This document shows positions 7,644 through 16,424 of a stretch of 64,000 bases of DNA, piece by piece. This stretch comes from Bradyrhizobium sp. Ai1a-2 (GTDB taxonomy: Bacteria > Pseudomonadota > Alphaproteobacteria > Rhizobiales > Xanthobacteraceae): NCBI RefSeq assembly GCF_000426245.1, contig NZ_AUEZ01000003.1, positions 1 through 64,000 of the forward strand. The letters run 5' to 3'. Below the pieces are notes generated by a model that saw only the letters and a program-made list of their open reading frames with translations, had not been told where the DNA came from and did no database searches. The position numbers and the translations under genes were made by a program. The stretch's first letter is position 1; every line of letters begins with the position of its first letter.

Positions 7644-8620
7644 GCCTTTCTGACGTCAAGCCATCCGCGACCGTCGGCAGCTCCGCCAAGCCCGCCGTGT
7701 TCGTCGACGGTGCCAGTGGGACAACGGGCCTCGGCATCAACGAGCGGCTTCGGCTGCAGAGCGATGTGGTGGTGAAAAGCATTGCCGAAGAAAAACGCAA
7801 GGACGCAGGCGCCAAGCGTGCGCTGATGGAAGAGGTGGATCTCGTGATCCTCTGCCTCCCGGACGATGCCGCGAAGGAGACCGTTGCGCTGATCGACAGC
7901 ATGGGCGCCGCGGCACCCCGGGTGCTCGACGCGTCGACGGCGTTTCGTGTGGCCAGCGACTGGGCTTACGGCTTTCCGGAGCTCGCGCCGGATCAGGCGG
8001 ACAAGATCCGCACCGCTCGCAAGGTCTCCAACCCCGGCTGCTATCCGACCGGCGCGATCGCGCTGCTCCGCCCGCTGGTCGACGCCGGCCTGCTGCCTGC
8101 GGATTACCCGGTCACCATCAACGCCGTCAGCGGCTATTCCGGTGGTGGAAAGTCGATGATTACAAGTTTCGAGGACGGCACGGCGCCAGCTTTCGAACTA
8201 TATGGTCTCGGCTTCGAGCACAAGCACGTGCCGGAGATGCAGCTTTACTCGCGGCTGACGCGGCGGCCGATTTTCGTGCCGTCGGTCGGCAACTACCGGC
8301 AGGGCATGCTGGTGTCGGTACCGTTGCAGCTCGAGACGCTGCCGGGCAAACCCAGCGCGGCCGACCTCCACGCTGCGCTGGCGAAACGCTATGCCGGAAG
8401 CCGCTACGTCTCGGTTATGCCGCTTGACAACCAGGCCGCCAAGAGCGGGCGGATCGAGCCGGAAGCGCTGAACGAGACCAACATGCTCGAGCTGTACGTC
8501 TTTGCCAGCGACAAGCACCATCAGGCCGTGCTGGTCGCGCGCCTAGACAATCTGGGCAAGGGTGCCTCGGGCGCGGCGGTGCAAAACATGCGGCTGATGC
8601 TGGGGCTGCCCGAGAAGTAG
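7640..8620 (+). CDS. argC: N-acetyl-gamma-glutamyl-phosphate reductase
   Basis: A 326-residue short-type (type 2) ArgC, which reduces N-acetylglutamyl phosphate to the semialdehyde with NADPH in arginine synthesis. The nucleotide-binding start VFVDGASGTTGLGI is at about residue 21. The catalytic cysteine is in SNPGCYPTGA, and ALLRPLVDAGLL and HKHVPEMQ follow. The 4-base overlap with the PaiB-like gene is unusual, since argC in this group more often follows rplM-rpsI. GGAGCGAGCC precedes the ATG. The gene is complete. Confidence 0.95.
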   Translation: MSLSDVKPSATVGSSAKPAVFVDGASGTTGLGINERLRLQSDVVVKSIAEEKRKDAGAKRALMEEVDLVILCLPDDAAKETVALIDSMGAAAPRVLDASTAFRVASDWAYGFPELAPDQADKIRTARKVSNPGCYPTGAIALLRPLVDAGLLPADYPVTINAVSGYSGGGKSMITSFEDGTAPAFELYGLGFEHKHVPEMQLYSRLTRRPIFVPSVGNYRQGMLVSVPLQLETLPGKPSAADLHAALAKRYAGSRYVSVMPLDNQAAKSGRIEPEALNETNMLELYVFASDKHHQAVLVARLDNLGKGASGAAVQNMRLMLGLPEK

Positions 8621-8636
8621 CGCTGACACTTGTTGG

Positions 8637-8667
8637 CGTCATGGCCAGGCTCGTCCCGGCCATGACG
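8637..8667. repeat. Short palindromic repeat (CGTCATGGCC ... GGCCATGACG)
   Basis: A near-perfect hairpin, CGTCATGGCCAGG / CCCGGCCATGACG, between the convergent argC and MAPEG genes. It has the look of the common Bradyrhizobium intergenic GTCATGGCCGGG unit and could also stop transcription from both sides, though it lacks a T tract. Confidence 0.5.
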
Positions 8668-8681
8668 GCGTCTAGCGCTGC

Positions 8682-9080
8682 TCAGAACGCCCTGAAGATC
8701 GCAAGGGCGAGCACGGCTTGGGCGAGGAAGCCGATGACGAAGGCAAGGGTGCGGAACACCGGCAGGCCGAGCGTGTAGACGATCAGATGTGCGACGCGCG
8801 ACCAGAAATAGACGGCGCAGGCGAGCACCGTCCATGTGCTGGAATAGTCGATTGCGTTGAGGATCAGGACCAGCGGGGCGAAAACGATGAGGTTCTCGAC
8901 CGCGTTGTCGTGCGCGAACATCAGTCGGTTCGCCCATTCGGCCTGAGGCTTGTCGTTGCGCGACGGATTGGCCATGCTGCCCGTGAGGCCGCGGACCTGG
9001 CAGCGGTTGATCATGTAGGGGACCCACAGCACGCCGGTCAGAATTACCGTCAGCGTCAGCCAGAACAGTTCACGCGTCAT
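8682..9080 (-). CDS. MAPEG-family membrane protein
   Basis: A 132-residue protein with four predicted membrane helices. The segment ANRLMFAHDNAVENLIVFAPLVL, interrupted here, contains the ENL/F-type motif at the end of the second helix that marks the MAPEG family, followed by WTVLACAVYFWSRVAHLIVYTLG. Eukaryotic relatives are glutathione-dependent microsomal enzymes. Bacterial members are poorly characterised, so only membership is claimed. It is complete and convergent with argC. Confidence 0.86.
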   Translation of the reverse strand: MTRELFWLTLTVILTGVLWVPYMINRCQVRGLTGSMANPSRNDKPQAEWANRLMFAHDNAVENLIVFAPLVLILNAIDYSSTWTVLACAVYFWSRVAHLIVYTLGLPVFRTLAFVIGFLAQAVLALAIFRAF

Positions 9081-9175
9081 TGGTTTCCCCTCGATTGATC
9101 CGCGTCGCGTCTAGAGCGTGATGATTTTTTTGCTCCAGGCGGACGCTTGACTATACCGAAGGTGCGTGCATCGCG

Positions 9176-10981
9176 CTATGCGCGCACCTGGACATAGCTG
9201 CCGGGGGCTTCTTCGATCGGCGGCAGCGCCTCCGAGCCGACCGCGCGGGCAGGGACTGTCTCGGCATCGATGCTTGCCAGCCATTCGCGCCAATCGGGCC
9301 ACCACGATCCCTTGTGCTCCTTGGCGCTCTTCAGCCAGTCGGAAAGCTTGGCGTCCCTGATGTTGTCGTTGGTCCAGTACTGGTACTTGTTGGCCGTAGG
9401 CGGGTTGACCACGCCGGCGATATGGCCGGAACCGGACAGCACATATTTCACCGGCCCGCCGAAGAACTGTGAGCCGTACAGCACCGATTCGGCCGGCGCG
9501 ATGTGATCCTCGCGGGTCGCGAGGTTGTAGACCGGCACTTTCACCTTGGAGAGATCGAGCAGCGTGTTGTCCAGCACCATGCTGCCGGAGGACAGCCGGT
9601 TTTCCAGATAGCAGTTGCGCAGGTAGTAGGAATGGTTCGCCGCCGGCATCCGCGTCGCGTCGGAGTTCCAGTGCAGGAGGTCGAAGGAGGAAGGAGGCTG
9701 GCCCTTCAGATAGTTGCTGACGACATAGGACCAGATCAGGTCGTTCGAGCGCAGCATGTTGAAGGCCATCGCCATCTTGCTGCCCTCGAGCACGCCCCGC
9801 TGCTCCATGTCGCGCTCGAGCGCGGAGATCTGGTCCTCGTCGACGAATACCAGGAGGTCGCCGGCATGGGTGAAGTCGACCTGGGCCGCGAAGAACGTGG
9901 CCGACGTGGCGCGCACCCGGCGTTTCTCGGCGAGCCAGGCAAGCGTCGCCGCGAGCAGGGTGCCGCCCACGCAATAGCCGACGGTGTGAACCTTCATCTC
10001 GCCCGTCACCTTCTCGATGACGTCCATCGCGGTCAGCGGGCCTTCGGTCATGTAGTCGGCGAAGGTCTTCTTGCCGAGTTCGCGATCGGGATTGACCCAG
10101 GAGATCACGAAAACGGTCAGTCCCTGGTCGACGCACCACTTGATGAACGACTTCTCCGGCCTGAGATCGAGGATGTAGTACTTGTTGATCCAGGGCGGCA
10201 CGATCAGGAGCGGCGTGCGCAACACCGTCTCCGTGGTCGGCGAGTACTGGATCAGCTGCATCAAATCGTTTTGATAGATCACTTTGCCCGGCGTCATCGC
10301 CATGTTGACGCCGACTACAAGGTTGGTCGGGTCGGACTGGCGGATCCGCAGCGTGCCGTGGCCAGCCTCGATGTCCTCGGCCAGCATCTTCATACCGCGA
10401 ACGAGGTTGTCGCCGTTCGTCTCCACCGTGGTGCGCAGCACTTCGGGATTGGTCAGGACGAAATTCGACGGCGCCAGCGCGTTGGTGATCTGCTGGACGT
10501 AGAACTCTGCCTTTTTGCGGGTGTGCGGATCGACGCCCTCGGCGTTGCGCACCAGGTCTTGCGCCCATTGCGTGGTGAGCAGATAGAGTTGCAGGATGAA
10601 GTCGAAGAACTGGTTCGACCGCCATTCCGGGTCGGCGAAGCGCTTGTCACGCGGTGGTGGCTCGATCGCGGCCTTGGCTTCCTGGCCGGCCATCCGGCGG
10701 GCGGCGGAGCCGAACAGGTCGAGATAGGCCTTGCCGAGCTTGGTCTGCAGTTCGGTGGCCCGATCCTGGTCGGAGAGCCAGTATTCGGCGACCGTGGTGA
10801 AGGTCTTGATCACCTCGGCAAACTCGCCTCCCGTCTTCTCCTTGATGTCAGCGCCCTCGCGCGGCTTCAGATAGGCGGCAAGCGCCTGGCCAGAGCTCTC
10901 CAGCGCGCGCGCAAGGTTCATCGCGAAAGCTTCGCCGTCGAACTTGTTCGCGGCCTGGGTTTCGATGCTAACGTCGCTCAT
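9176..10981 (-). CDS. phaC: Class I poly(3-hydroxyalkanoate) synthase
   Basis: A 601-residue PHA synthase that polymerises (R)-3-hydroxyacyl-CoA on granules. The lipase-like box GYCVGG (335-340) gives nucleophile Cys337. Downstream REDHIAP and GSGHIAG supply the catalytic Asp and His. RTPLLIVPPWINKYYILDL and SWVNPD are class I hallmarks. The N-terminal 200 residues match the class I-specific domain. The length is as expected. phaAB and phaR are not adjacent. Upstream there is a TGC-rich patch (11059-11080) where PhaR could bind. It is transcribed alone, divergent from a small lipoprotein gene. Confidence 0.97.
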   Translation of the reverse strand: MSDVSIETQAANKFDGEAFAMNLARALESSGQALAAYLKPREGADIKEKTGGEFAEVIKTFTTVAEYWLSDQDRATELQTKLGKAYLDLFGSAARRMAGQEAKAAIEPPPRDKRFADPEWRSNQFFDFILQLYLLTTQWAQDLVRNAEGVDPHTRKKAEFYVQQITNALAPSNFVLTNPEVLRTTVETNGDNLVRGMKMLAEDIEAGHGTLRIRQSDPTNLVVGVNMAMTPGKVIYQNDLMQLIQYSPTTETVLRTPLLIVPPWINKYYILDLRPEKSFIKWCVDQGLTVFVISWVNPDRELGKKTFADYMTEGPLTAMDVIEKVTGEMKVHTVGYCVGGTLLAATLAWLAEKRRVRATSATFFAAQVDFTHAGDLLVFVDEDQISALERDMEQRGVLEGSKMAMAFNMLRSNDLIWSYVVSNYLKGQPPSSFDLLHWNSDATRMPAANHSYYLRNCYLENRLSSGSMVLDNTLLDLSKVKVPVYNLATREDHIAPAESVLYGSQFFGGPVKYVLSGSGHIAGVVNPPTANKYQYWTNDNIRDAKLSDWLKSAKEHKGSWWPDWREWLASIDAETVPARAVGSEALPPIEEAPGSYVQVRA

Positions 10982-11058
10982 GCAGTCGACACTATCGCTT
11001 CAATTCGGCCGCGTCATCGCGCGGTGCGGCAAGGACGATGTAGGATTTTTCTAGGGTT

Positions 11059-11080
11059 TTGCATTGTTGCACTGCGACAA
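11059..11080. promoter_or_regulatory. TGC-rich patch upstream of phaC, possible PhaR site
   Basis: TTGCATTGTTGCACTGC followed by GACAA: three TGC repeats and a TTGTTGCACTGCGACAA imperfect dyad, 78-99 bases upstream of phaC. PhaR repressors of alphaproteobacteria bind TGC-rich DNA near PHA genes (family knowledge). The site is suggestive only. Confidence 0.25.
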
Positions 11081-11252
11081 ATTCCTCCCAGTTCCGACAC
11101 ATTGAAGCCGCATCAATCGGATTTGTTGTTCACGCTTAGTCGTTTCGGGCGACAATGGTTTGAAAGGAGACAGGGCTGACGCTATCAGACGATTTGTCGC
11201 CGCAAGGCTCGTACCAGTGATTAGTTACCGGCAAGTGGGGACTTCCGGACGT

Positions 11253-11537
11253 ATGCGTGTCGATCGAATGACAAGGCTGCTCGCGATCGGTGCGCTGATC
11301 GGGTCGGCGATTGCGCTTGGCGGCTGCTCCACGTCGATTGCGGATCTTCCCGGGGTCGGACTGCCGGCCGATGCCCCGGCGCGTCCGAAGGAGGCCAACG
11401 GCTATCTCCCTGTCCACGACATGCCGCCGGATCGTGAGGAAGCGCCGATGAAGCCGGCGGAGCAGGCCAAGATCGAGGCCGAGCTGATCGCCGCGCGAGC
11501 GCGCCAGGCTGCGGCGGCGCAAAACGCCGGCAAGTGA
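11253..11537 (+). CDS. Small lipoprotein, Ala/Glu-rich tail
   Basis: Ninety-four residues if begun at ATG 11253 (MRVDRMTRLL); ATG 11268 is also possible. A hydrophobic stretch LLAIGALIGSAIA is followed by the lipobox LGGC, so Cys is likely lipidated. The mature part has ADLPGVGLP, a conserved-looking YLPVHDMPPDREE and a C-terminal helix rich in Ala, Glu, Lys and Arg (EQAKIEAELIAARARQAAAAQ). Small lipoproteins of this type are found in Bradyrhizobium, but I know no function. It is divergent from phaC and stands alone. Confidence 0.65.
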   Translation: MRVDRMTRLLAIGALIGSAIALGGCSTSIADLPGVGLPADAPARPKEANGYLPVHDMPPDREEAPMKPAEQAKIEAELIAARARQAAAAQNAGK

Positions 11538-11561
11538 CGGGGCTGCGCGCTGGCTTCTTGG

Positions 11562-11614
11562 TTTGACGCGTTTTCTTCGCGCGGACCGGTGTCCACTTCG
11601 CTCGAAAACGCTCT
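11562..11614. repeat. Dispersed repeat, family E (copy 1)
   Basis: ACGCGTTTTCTTCGCGCG, ACCGGTGTCCACTTCGCTC, GAAAACGCTCT. Near-identical sequence is found at 35131-35180 and, inverted, at 46141-46193, with partial copies at 49495 and 62617. The ends CGTTTTC / GAAAACG allow a hairpin. Confidence 0.6.
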
Positions 11615-11812
11615 AATCACTGGCGCTGCCACCGCTACATGCTAAAACAGCTTGAATTCAACCGCATATCCGGTCGCCGAGCCCAGATTTTGCGTCTGGA
11701 GACGCCCTAAGTCATTGATTGGGCGTAATTTCCGGGCCAAACCGGGCTTGGTTTCGGCAGAACGCGTGAACGCCCGCGATTCTGTCGTGCCGGCCGTCGG
11801 AGCAAAGGTCCC

Positions 11813-13033
11813 ATGGAAGAGTTTTATCGCATTCGCCGTCTGCCGCCTTACGTGTTTGAGAAGGTCAATCAGGCCAAGGCAGCCGCGCGCAATGCCGGGG
11901 CCGACATCATCGACATGGGCATGGGCAACCCGGACCTGCCGACGCCGCCACATGTGATCGACAAGCTCAAGGAAACCCTCGGCAAGCCACGGACCGACCG
12001 CTATTCGGCCTCGCGCGGCATCAACGGCCTCCGCAAGGCGCAGGCTGCGTATTACGGGCGGCGCTTCGGCGTGAAGCTCAATCCGGACACCCAGGTGGTG
12101 GCGACGCTGGGCTCCAAGGAGGGCTTTGCCAATGTGGCGCAGGCGATCACCGCGCCCGGCGACGTCGTCCTGTGTCCCAACCCGAGCTATCCGATCCATG
12201 CCTTCGGCTTCCTGATGGCGGGCGGGGTGATCCGCTCGGTGCCGTCGGAGCCGACGCCGCAATTCTTCGAGGCGGTGGAGCGCGCGATCATCCATTCGAT
12301 CCCCAAGCCGCTCGCGCTCGTGGTCTGCTATCCGTCCAACCCGACTGCCTATGTCGCCGATCTCGACTTCTACAGGGATCTGGTCGCGTTCGCGAAGAAG
12401 CACGAGATATTCATCCTGTCGGATCTCGCTTACGCCGAAGTTTATTTCGACGAGAACAATCCGCCGCCGTCGGTGTTGCAGGTGCCGGGCGCGATGGACG
12501 TGACCGTCGAGTTCACCTCGATGTCGAAGACCTATTCGATGGCTGGATGGCGCATGGGTTTTGCGGTCGGCAACGAGCGCATCATCGCGGCGCTGGCGCG
12601 GGTGAAATCCTATCTCGATTACGGCGCCTTCACGCCGATCCAGGTAGCCGCGACCGCGGCGCTGAACGGGCCGGACGACTGTATCCGGGAAATGCGCGAG
12701 ACCTATCGCCGCCGGCGCGACACGCTGGTGGAAGCGTTCGGCCGCGCCGGCTGGGATATCCCGCCGCCGCAAGCATCGATGTTCGCCTGGGCGCCGCTTC
12801 CGAAAGCGTTCGAGGAAGTCGGCAGCATGCAGTTCGCAACCCTGCTGGTGGAGAAGTCCGGCGTGGTGGTGTCGCCCGGCGTTGCCTTCGGCGAGCACGG
12901 CGAAGGCTTTGTCCGCATCGCGATGGTGGAAAACGAGCAACGTATTCGCCAGGCCGCGCGCGGCGTGCGCCGCTTCCTTGAAAGCGGCATCGAAACGTTG
13001 CACAACGTGGTTCCTCTCGCCAACCGGCGCTAA
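11813..13033 (+). CDS. PLP-dependent aminotransferase, AlaC / DapL-like
   Basis: A 406-residue class I/II aminotransferase. It has the PLP-Lys motif SMSKTYSMAGWRMGF (Lys about residue 240), IDMGMGNPDLPTPPH near the start, YPSNPTAYV, and SDLAYAEVYFD with the PLP-binding Asp and Tyr. The closest family is the AlaC/YfdZ glutamate-pyruvate aminotransferase group, often annotated LL-diaminopimelate aminotransferase. It sits 20 bases upstream of hom, so a role in aspartate-family or alanine amino-acid metabolism is likely. The substrate cannot be settled from sequence. The pairing alaC-hom in one transcript is common in this order. Confidence 0.92.
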   Translation: MEEFYRIRRLPPYVFEKVNQAKAAARNAGADIIDMGMGNPDLPTPPHVIDKLKETLGKPRTDRYSASRGINGLRKAQAAYYGRRFGVKLNPDTQVVATLGSKEGFANVAQAITAPGDVVLCPNPSYPIHAFGFLMAGGVIRSVPSEPTPQFFEAVERAIIHSIPKPLALVVCYPSNPTAYVADLDFYRDLVAFAKKHEIFILSDLAYAEVYFDENNPPPSVLQVPGAMDVTVEFTSMSKTYSMAGWRMGFAVGNERIIAALARVKSYLDYGAFTPIQVAATAALNGPDDCIREMRETYRRRRDTLVEAFGRAGWDIPPPQASMFAWAPLPKAFEEVGSMQFATLLVEKSGVVVSPGVAFGEHGEGFVRIAMVENEQRIRQAARGVRRFLESGIETLHNVVPLANRR

Positions 13034-13053
13034 TCCTTCCAGCAGGTTTTGTA

Positions 13054-14373
13054 ATGGTTGCACCGCTTAAAGTGGGCATAGCGGGGCTCGGCACCGTTGG
13101 CGCCGAAGTCGTCCGCCTGATTGAGCAGCAGCGAGCCACCCTGGCGGCGCGCAGCGGCCGTGGCGTGCGCGTCGTCGCGGTCACCGCGCGGTCGAAGGCG
13201 AAGAAGCGCGGGCTCGATTTGCGCGGCATCGACTGGGTTGAAAGCCCGCAGGCGCTGGCCGAGGATTCCAATGTCGACTGTTTCGTCGAATTGATGGGCG
13301 GCGCCGATGATCCCGCCTTCTCGGCGATCGAGACTGCACTGAAGGCCGGCAAGTCGGTGGTGACAGCCAACAAGGCGCTGATCGCCAAGCACGGGTTGAA
13401 GCTCGCCAAGGCCGCCGAGCAGAACGGTGGCGCGCTGAATTTCGAGGCCGCGGTCGGCGCGGCCATTCCCGTGATCAAGACACTGCGCGAGGGGCTCTCC
13501 GGCACCAGCGTCAACCGCGTCTACGGCATCCTCAACGGCACCTGCAACTACATCCTGACGCGGATGGAGCATGAGGGATTGTCGTTCGAGGAATGTTTGA
13601 AGGACGCGCAGCGGCTCGGTTATGCCGAAGCCAATCCGTCGTTCGATGTCGATGGCCACGACACCGCGCAAAAGCTCGCGATCCTGGCGAGCCTCGCCTT
13701 CGGCACCAAGGTCGCGCAAACCGCTGTCTATGTCGAAGGCATTTCCTCGATCACGCCCGAAGACCTGCGTGCGGCGGAGGAACTCGGATATCGCGTCAAG
13801 CTGCTCGGCGTTGCGGTTCGAACTGCAAAGGGCATCGAGCAGCGTGTGCATCCGACGATGGTGCCGAAATCTTCGTCGATTGCCCAAGTGATGGGCGTGA
13901 CCAATGCCGTGACGATCGACGGCGAGGGCATTCCGCCGATCACATTGGTCGGGCCGGGCGCGGGTGGGGCGGCGACCGCATCCGCCGTGGTTGCCGATAT
14001 CGCCGACGTCGCGCGCGGCATCCGCGCAACGCCGTTCGGCCGGCCGGTCGAAAGCCTGCGTGCGACAACAAAGGCGCCAATGGAGCGCCATGAGGGCGGC
14101 TATTACATCCGCCTTCTGGCCCGCGACCACGCCGGCACCGCCGCGACCATCGCAACACGGCTCGCGGAACAGAAGATTTCGCTGGAATCCATCGTGCAGC
14201 GCCACCGCAATGGCAGCGATGTTAACGGTTCGGCCAAAAAAGCTTCACCAGTTCCGGTCATTCTGATTACCTATGCGACCACTGAAGACGCGGTTCATCG
14301 GGCGCTCAAGGCGGTGCAGCGTGACAGGGTCATCAGTGGTCGCCCACAGGTGATCCGAATTGAGAAAAATTAG
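13054..14373 (+). CDS. hom: Homoserine dehydrogenase
   Basis: A 439-residue enzyme that reduces aspartate semialdehyde to homoserine on the way to threonine and methionine. The nucleotide-binding motif GIAGLGTVGAEVV is at 8-20, followed by VVTANKALIAKHG and the family signature NGTCNYILTRME. The catalytic region AEANPSFDVDGHDTAQKL comes next. Residues about 350-435 form a C-terminal ACT domain (YYIRLLARDHAGTAATIA), which normally senses threonine. It lies 20 bases behind the aminotransferase gene, in the same operon; glpX follows after 75 bases. Confidence 0.97.
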   Translation: MVAPLKVGIAGLGTVGAEVVRLIEQQRATLAARSGRGVRVVAVTARSKAKKRGLDLRGIDWVESPQALAEDSNVDCFVELMGGADDPAFSAIETALKAGKSVVTANKALIAKHGLKLAKAAEQNGGALNFEAAVGAAIPVIKTLREGLSGTSVNRVYGILNGTCNYILTRMEHEGLSFEECLKDAQRLGYAEANPSFDVDGHDTAQKLAILASLAFGTKVAQTAVYVEGISSITPEDLRAAEELGYRVKLLGVAVRTAKGIEQRVHPTMVPKSSSIAQVMGVTNAVTIDGEGIPPITLVGPGAGGAATASAVVADIADVARGIRATPFGRPVESLRATTKAPMERHEGGYYIRLLARDHAGTAATIATRLAEQKISLESIVQRHRNGSDVNGSAKKASPVPVILITYATTEDAVHRALKAVQRDRVISGRPQVIRIEKN

Positions 14374-14448
14374 TGTGCGATAGCGAACGCCTTCTACGTT
14401 AGATGATTGAATGCGGGCGAGGGGCCCGAAGGCTGAAGGAGTGCTGAG

Positions 14449-15447
14449 ATGTCGACCCATATTTCCGTCCCGCCGCAGCTCTTGCTCGAGCGCATTCTCA
14501 CGCTCGAAATCGTGCGGGTCACGGAGCGGGCGGCGGTGTCGGCCGCGCGGCTGCGCGGCCACGGCCAGGAGAAGGCGGCCGACCAGGCCGCGGTCGACGC
14601 GATGCGCCGCGAGCTCAACAAATTGCCGATCGAGGGCACCGTCGTGATCGGCGAGGGCGAGCGCGATGAGGCGCCGATGCTGTTCATCGGGGAGAAAGTC
14701 GGGCTCAACGCCGGGCCGCAGGTCGACATCGCCGTCGACCCGCTTGAAGGCACCACACTCTGCGCGAAGAACATGCCGGGCGCGATCGCCACGATGGCGA
14801 TGGCCGATGGCGGCACGCTGCTGCACGCGCCCGACGTCTACATGGAAAAGATCGCGATCGGTCCAGGCTACGCCAAGAACGTGATCGAGCTCGACGCGTC
14901 GCCGGCCGACAACATCCAGCGGCTCGCCAAGGCCAAGGGTGTGCCGGCATCGGCGATAACAGCGCTGGTGCTCGATCGTCCGCGCCATGCCGACATCATC
15001 GCAAGCATCCGCTCGACCGGCGCCGCCGTGCGCCTGATCACCGACGGCGACGTGGCCGGCGTGATCCACACCACCAACCCGGATGAAACCGGCGTCGACA
15101 TCTACATGGGCACCGGCGGTGCGCCTGAGGGCGTGCTGGCGGCCGCCGCGCTGCGCTGCATCGGCGGCCAGATGCAGTGCCGCCTCATCCTCGACAGCGA
15201 GGAGAAGCGCGAGCGCGCGCATAAAATGGGCATCACCGATCCGAAGATGATCTACGGCATCGAGGACATGGCGCGCGGCGACTGTCTGTTCGCAGCCACC
15301 GGCGTCACCACGGGCTCGCTGCTGACGGGCGTGAAGTTCAAGAAGGACACGATCGAGACCGAGACCGTGGTGATGCGCTCGGTCACCGGCACCGTGCGCT
15401 ACATCAAGGCGGAGCACCGCCAGCTCGAGAAGTTCCATCTCGACTGA
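14449..15447 (+). CDS. glpX: Class II fructose-1,6-bisphosphatase
   Basis: A 332-residue GlpX-type phosphatase that converts fructose 1,6-bisphosphate to fructose 6-phosphate in gluconeogenesis and, in autotrophs, the Calvin cycle. Motifs: VVIGEGERDEAPML, VDIAVDPLEGTTLCAKN (metal-binding Asp-Pro-Leu-Glu-Gly), ADGGTLLHAPDVYMEK and MGTGGAPEGVLAAAALRCIGG. A GGAG-like site (AAGGAGTGCTGAG) precedes ATG. The order hom-glpX-(HAD)-recJ is conserved in Bradyrhizobium-like genomes as I recall. A family A repeat follows the stop. Confidence 0.97.
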   Translation: MSTHISVPPQLLLERILTLEIVRVTERAAVSAARLRGHGQEKAADQAAVDAMRRELNKLPIEGTVVIGEGERDEAPMLFIGEKVGLNAGPQVDIAVDPLEGTTLCAKNMPGAIATMAMADGGTLLHAPDVYMEKIAIGPGYAKNVIELDASPADNIQRLAKAKGVPASAITALVLDRPRHADIIASIRSTGAAVRLITDGDVAGVIHTTNPDETGVDIYMGTGGAPEGVLAAAALRCIGGQMQCRLILDSEEKRERAHKMGITDPKMIYGIEDMARGDCLFAATGVTTGSLLTGVKFKKDTIETETVVMRSVTGTVRYIKAEHRQLEKFHLD

Positions 15448-15456
15448 GGCGGAGCC

Positions 15457-15552
15457 GTCATTCCGGGGCGCGCGAAGCGCGAACCCGGAATCCATAACCA
15501 TGCGGCAAAAATGGATTCCGGGCCCGCGCCTCGCGGCGCATCCCGGAATGAC
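15457..15552. repeat. Dispersed palindromic repeat, family A (copy 2)
   Basis: GTCATTCCGGGGCGCGCG and, at the other end, GCGCATCCCGGAATGAC are inverted copies; inside are GAACCCGGAATCCAT and ATGGATTCCGGGCCC. It is the same unit as 6661-6757. It fills the glpX-HAD gap. Confidence 0.72.
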
Positions 15553-15573
15553 AAGAACAAAACGGAGGCAAGC

Positions 15574-16293
15574 ATGGCCGATCTTTCGGCAGTGAAGGCG
15601 CTGGTGTTCGACGTGTTCGGCACCGTCGTCGACTGGCGCACCAGCCTGATCAACGACTTCACGAAGTGGTCCAAGACGCGCGGCATCGAAGCCGACTGGA
15701 CCGCCCTCGTTGACGGCTGGCGGGCGGTCTATGTCGCCTCGATGGACGAGGTGCGCAAACATCCCGAACGCGGCTATGTCATCCTCGACGCGCTGCACCG
15801 CCGCTCGCTGGAGAAGCTGGTCGAGCAGCAGGGCATCAAGGGATTGACGGACGCGGACCTGCATTACCTGACGATGGGATGGCACCGCCTGCATCCGTGG
15901 CCCGACAGCGTTGCGGGGCTGACGCGGCTGAAGACGAAATACATCATCTCGCCGCTCTCGAACGGCAACGTTGCGCTCTTGACCAACATGGCGAAGTTCG
16001 CAGGCCTTCCCTGGGACCTCATCATGTCGGCCGAACTGTTCGAGCACTACAAGTCCGATCCCGAAACCTATCTTGGCGCCGCGAAATTGCTGTGCCTGCC
16101 ACCGGAGCAGGTGATGATGGTGGCCGCGCATAACGGCGACCTCAAGCATGCGCAACAGAACGGCCTGAAGACCGCCTTTGTGGCGCGTCCGACCGAATAC
16201 GGCCCGCTGCAGAAAGTCGACTTCGAAGCAACCGGCGACTGGGACATCGTCGCCAAGGATTTCGGCGCGATCGCCGATCGTATGGGCTGCTAG
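15574..16293 (+). CDS. Haloacid dehalogenase, type II
   Basis: A 239-residue HAD-superfamily hydrolase. The nucleophile motif is VFDVFGTVVDWR (residues 11-22), with WHRLHPWPDSVAGLTRLK, then ISPLSNGN (motif II) and a downstream Lys in HYKSDPETYLGA (motif III). AAHNGDLKHAQ is the type II L-2-haloacid dehalogenase version of motif IV. Family members hydrolyse L-2-haloalkanoates, but many act as broad phosphatases. AACGGAGG precedes ATG 15574; an upstream frame through the repeat is not coding. It is complete. Confidence 0.93.
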   Translation: MADLSAVKALVFDVFGTVVDWRTSLINDFTKWSKTRGIEADWTALVDGWRAVYVASMDEVRKHPERGYVILDALHRRSLEKLVEQQGIKGLTDADLHYLTMGWHRLHPWPDSVAGLTRLKTKYIISPLSNGNVALLTNMAKFAGLPWDLIMSAELFEHYKSDPETYLGAAKLLCLPPEQVMMVAAHNGDLKHAQQNGLKTAFVARPTEYGPLQKVDFEATGDWDIVAKDFGAIADRMGC

Positions 16294-16298
16294 CGCTA

Positions 16299-16375
16299 GA
16301 GCATGATCCGGAAAAGTGGAAACCGGTTTTCCCTCGCGACAAACGCGAAGCGTTTGCGCGGAGATTATGCTCAAA
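16299..16375. repeat. Dispersed repeat, family F (copy 1)
   Basis: AGAGCATGATCCGGAAAAGTG, then GAAACCGGTTTTCC and CGCGAAGCGTTTGCGCGG, closing with ATTATGCTC. The outer ends GAGCATGAT / ATTATGCTC are inverted. A related copy (GAGCATGATC ... ACCGGTCTCCACTTTGCCGGATCATGCTC) is at 43719-43768. Confidence 0.6.
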
Positions 16376-16383
16376 CAAAGAGC

Positions 16384-16424
16384 TAGAGCGGGATGACGAT
16401 TCGAAGAAAAGTCATCACGCTCTA
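16384..16424. repeat. Hairpin repeat AGAGCGGGATGACGATTCG / mirror
   Basis: AGAGCGGGATGACGATTCG pairs with AAGTCATCACGCTCT. A fragment, AGAGCGTGATGATTTTTTT, lies at 9114-9132. It sits at the end of the chemoreceptor gene and could act as its terminator. Confidence 0.5.

Noticed and set aside
9503..11179. A 558-codon plus-strand frame opposite phaC
   Set aside because: Mirror of a well-conserved gene, His/Arg-rich nonsense with no start signal.
10984..11252. Upstream extension of the small lipoprotein from 11160
   Set aside because: The extra residues precede a normal lipoprotein signal; ATG 11253 or 11268 fits the lipobox distance.
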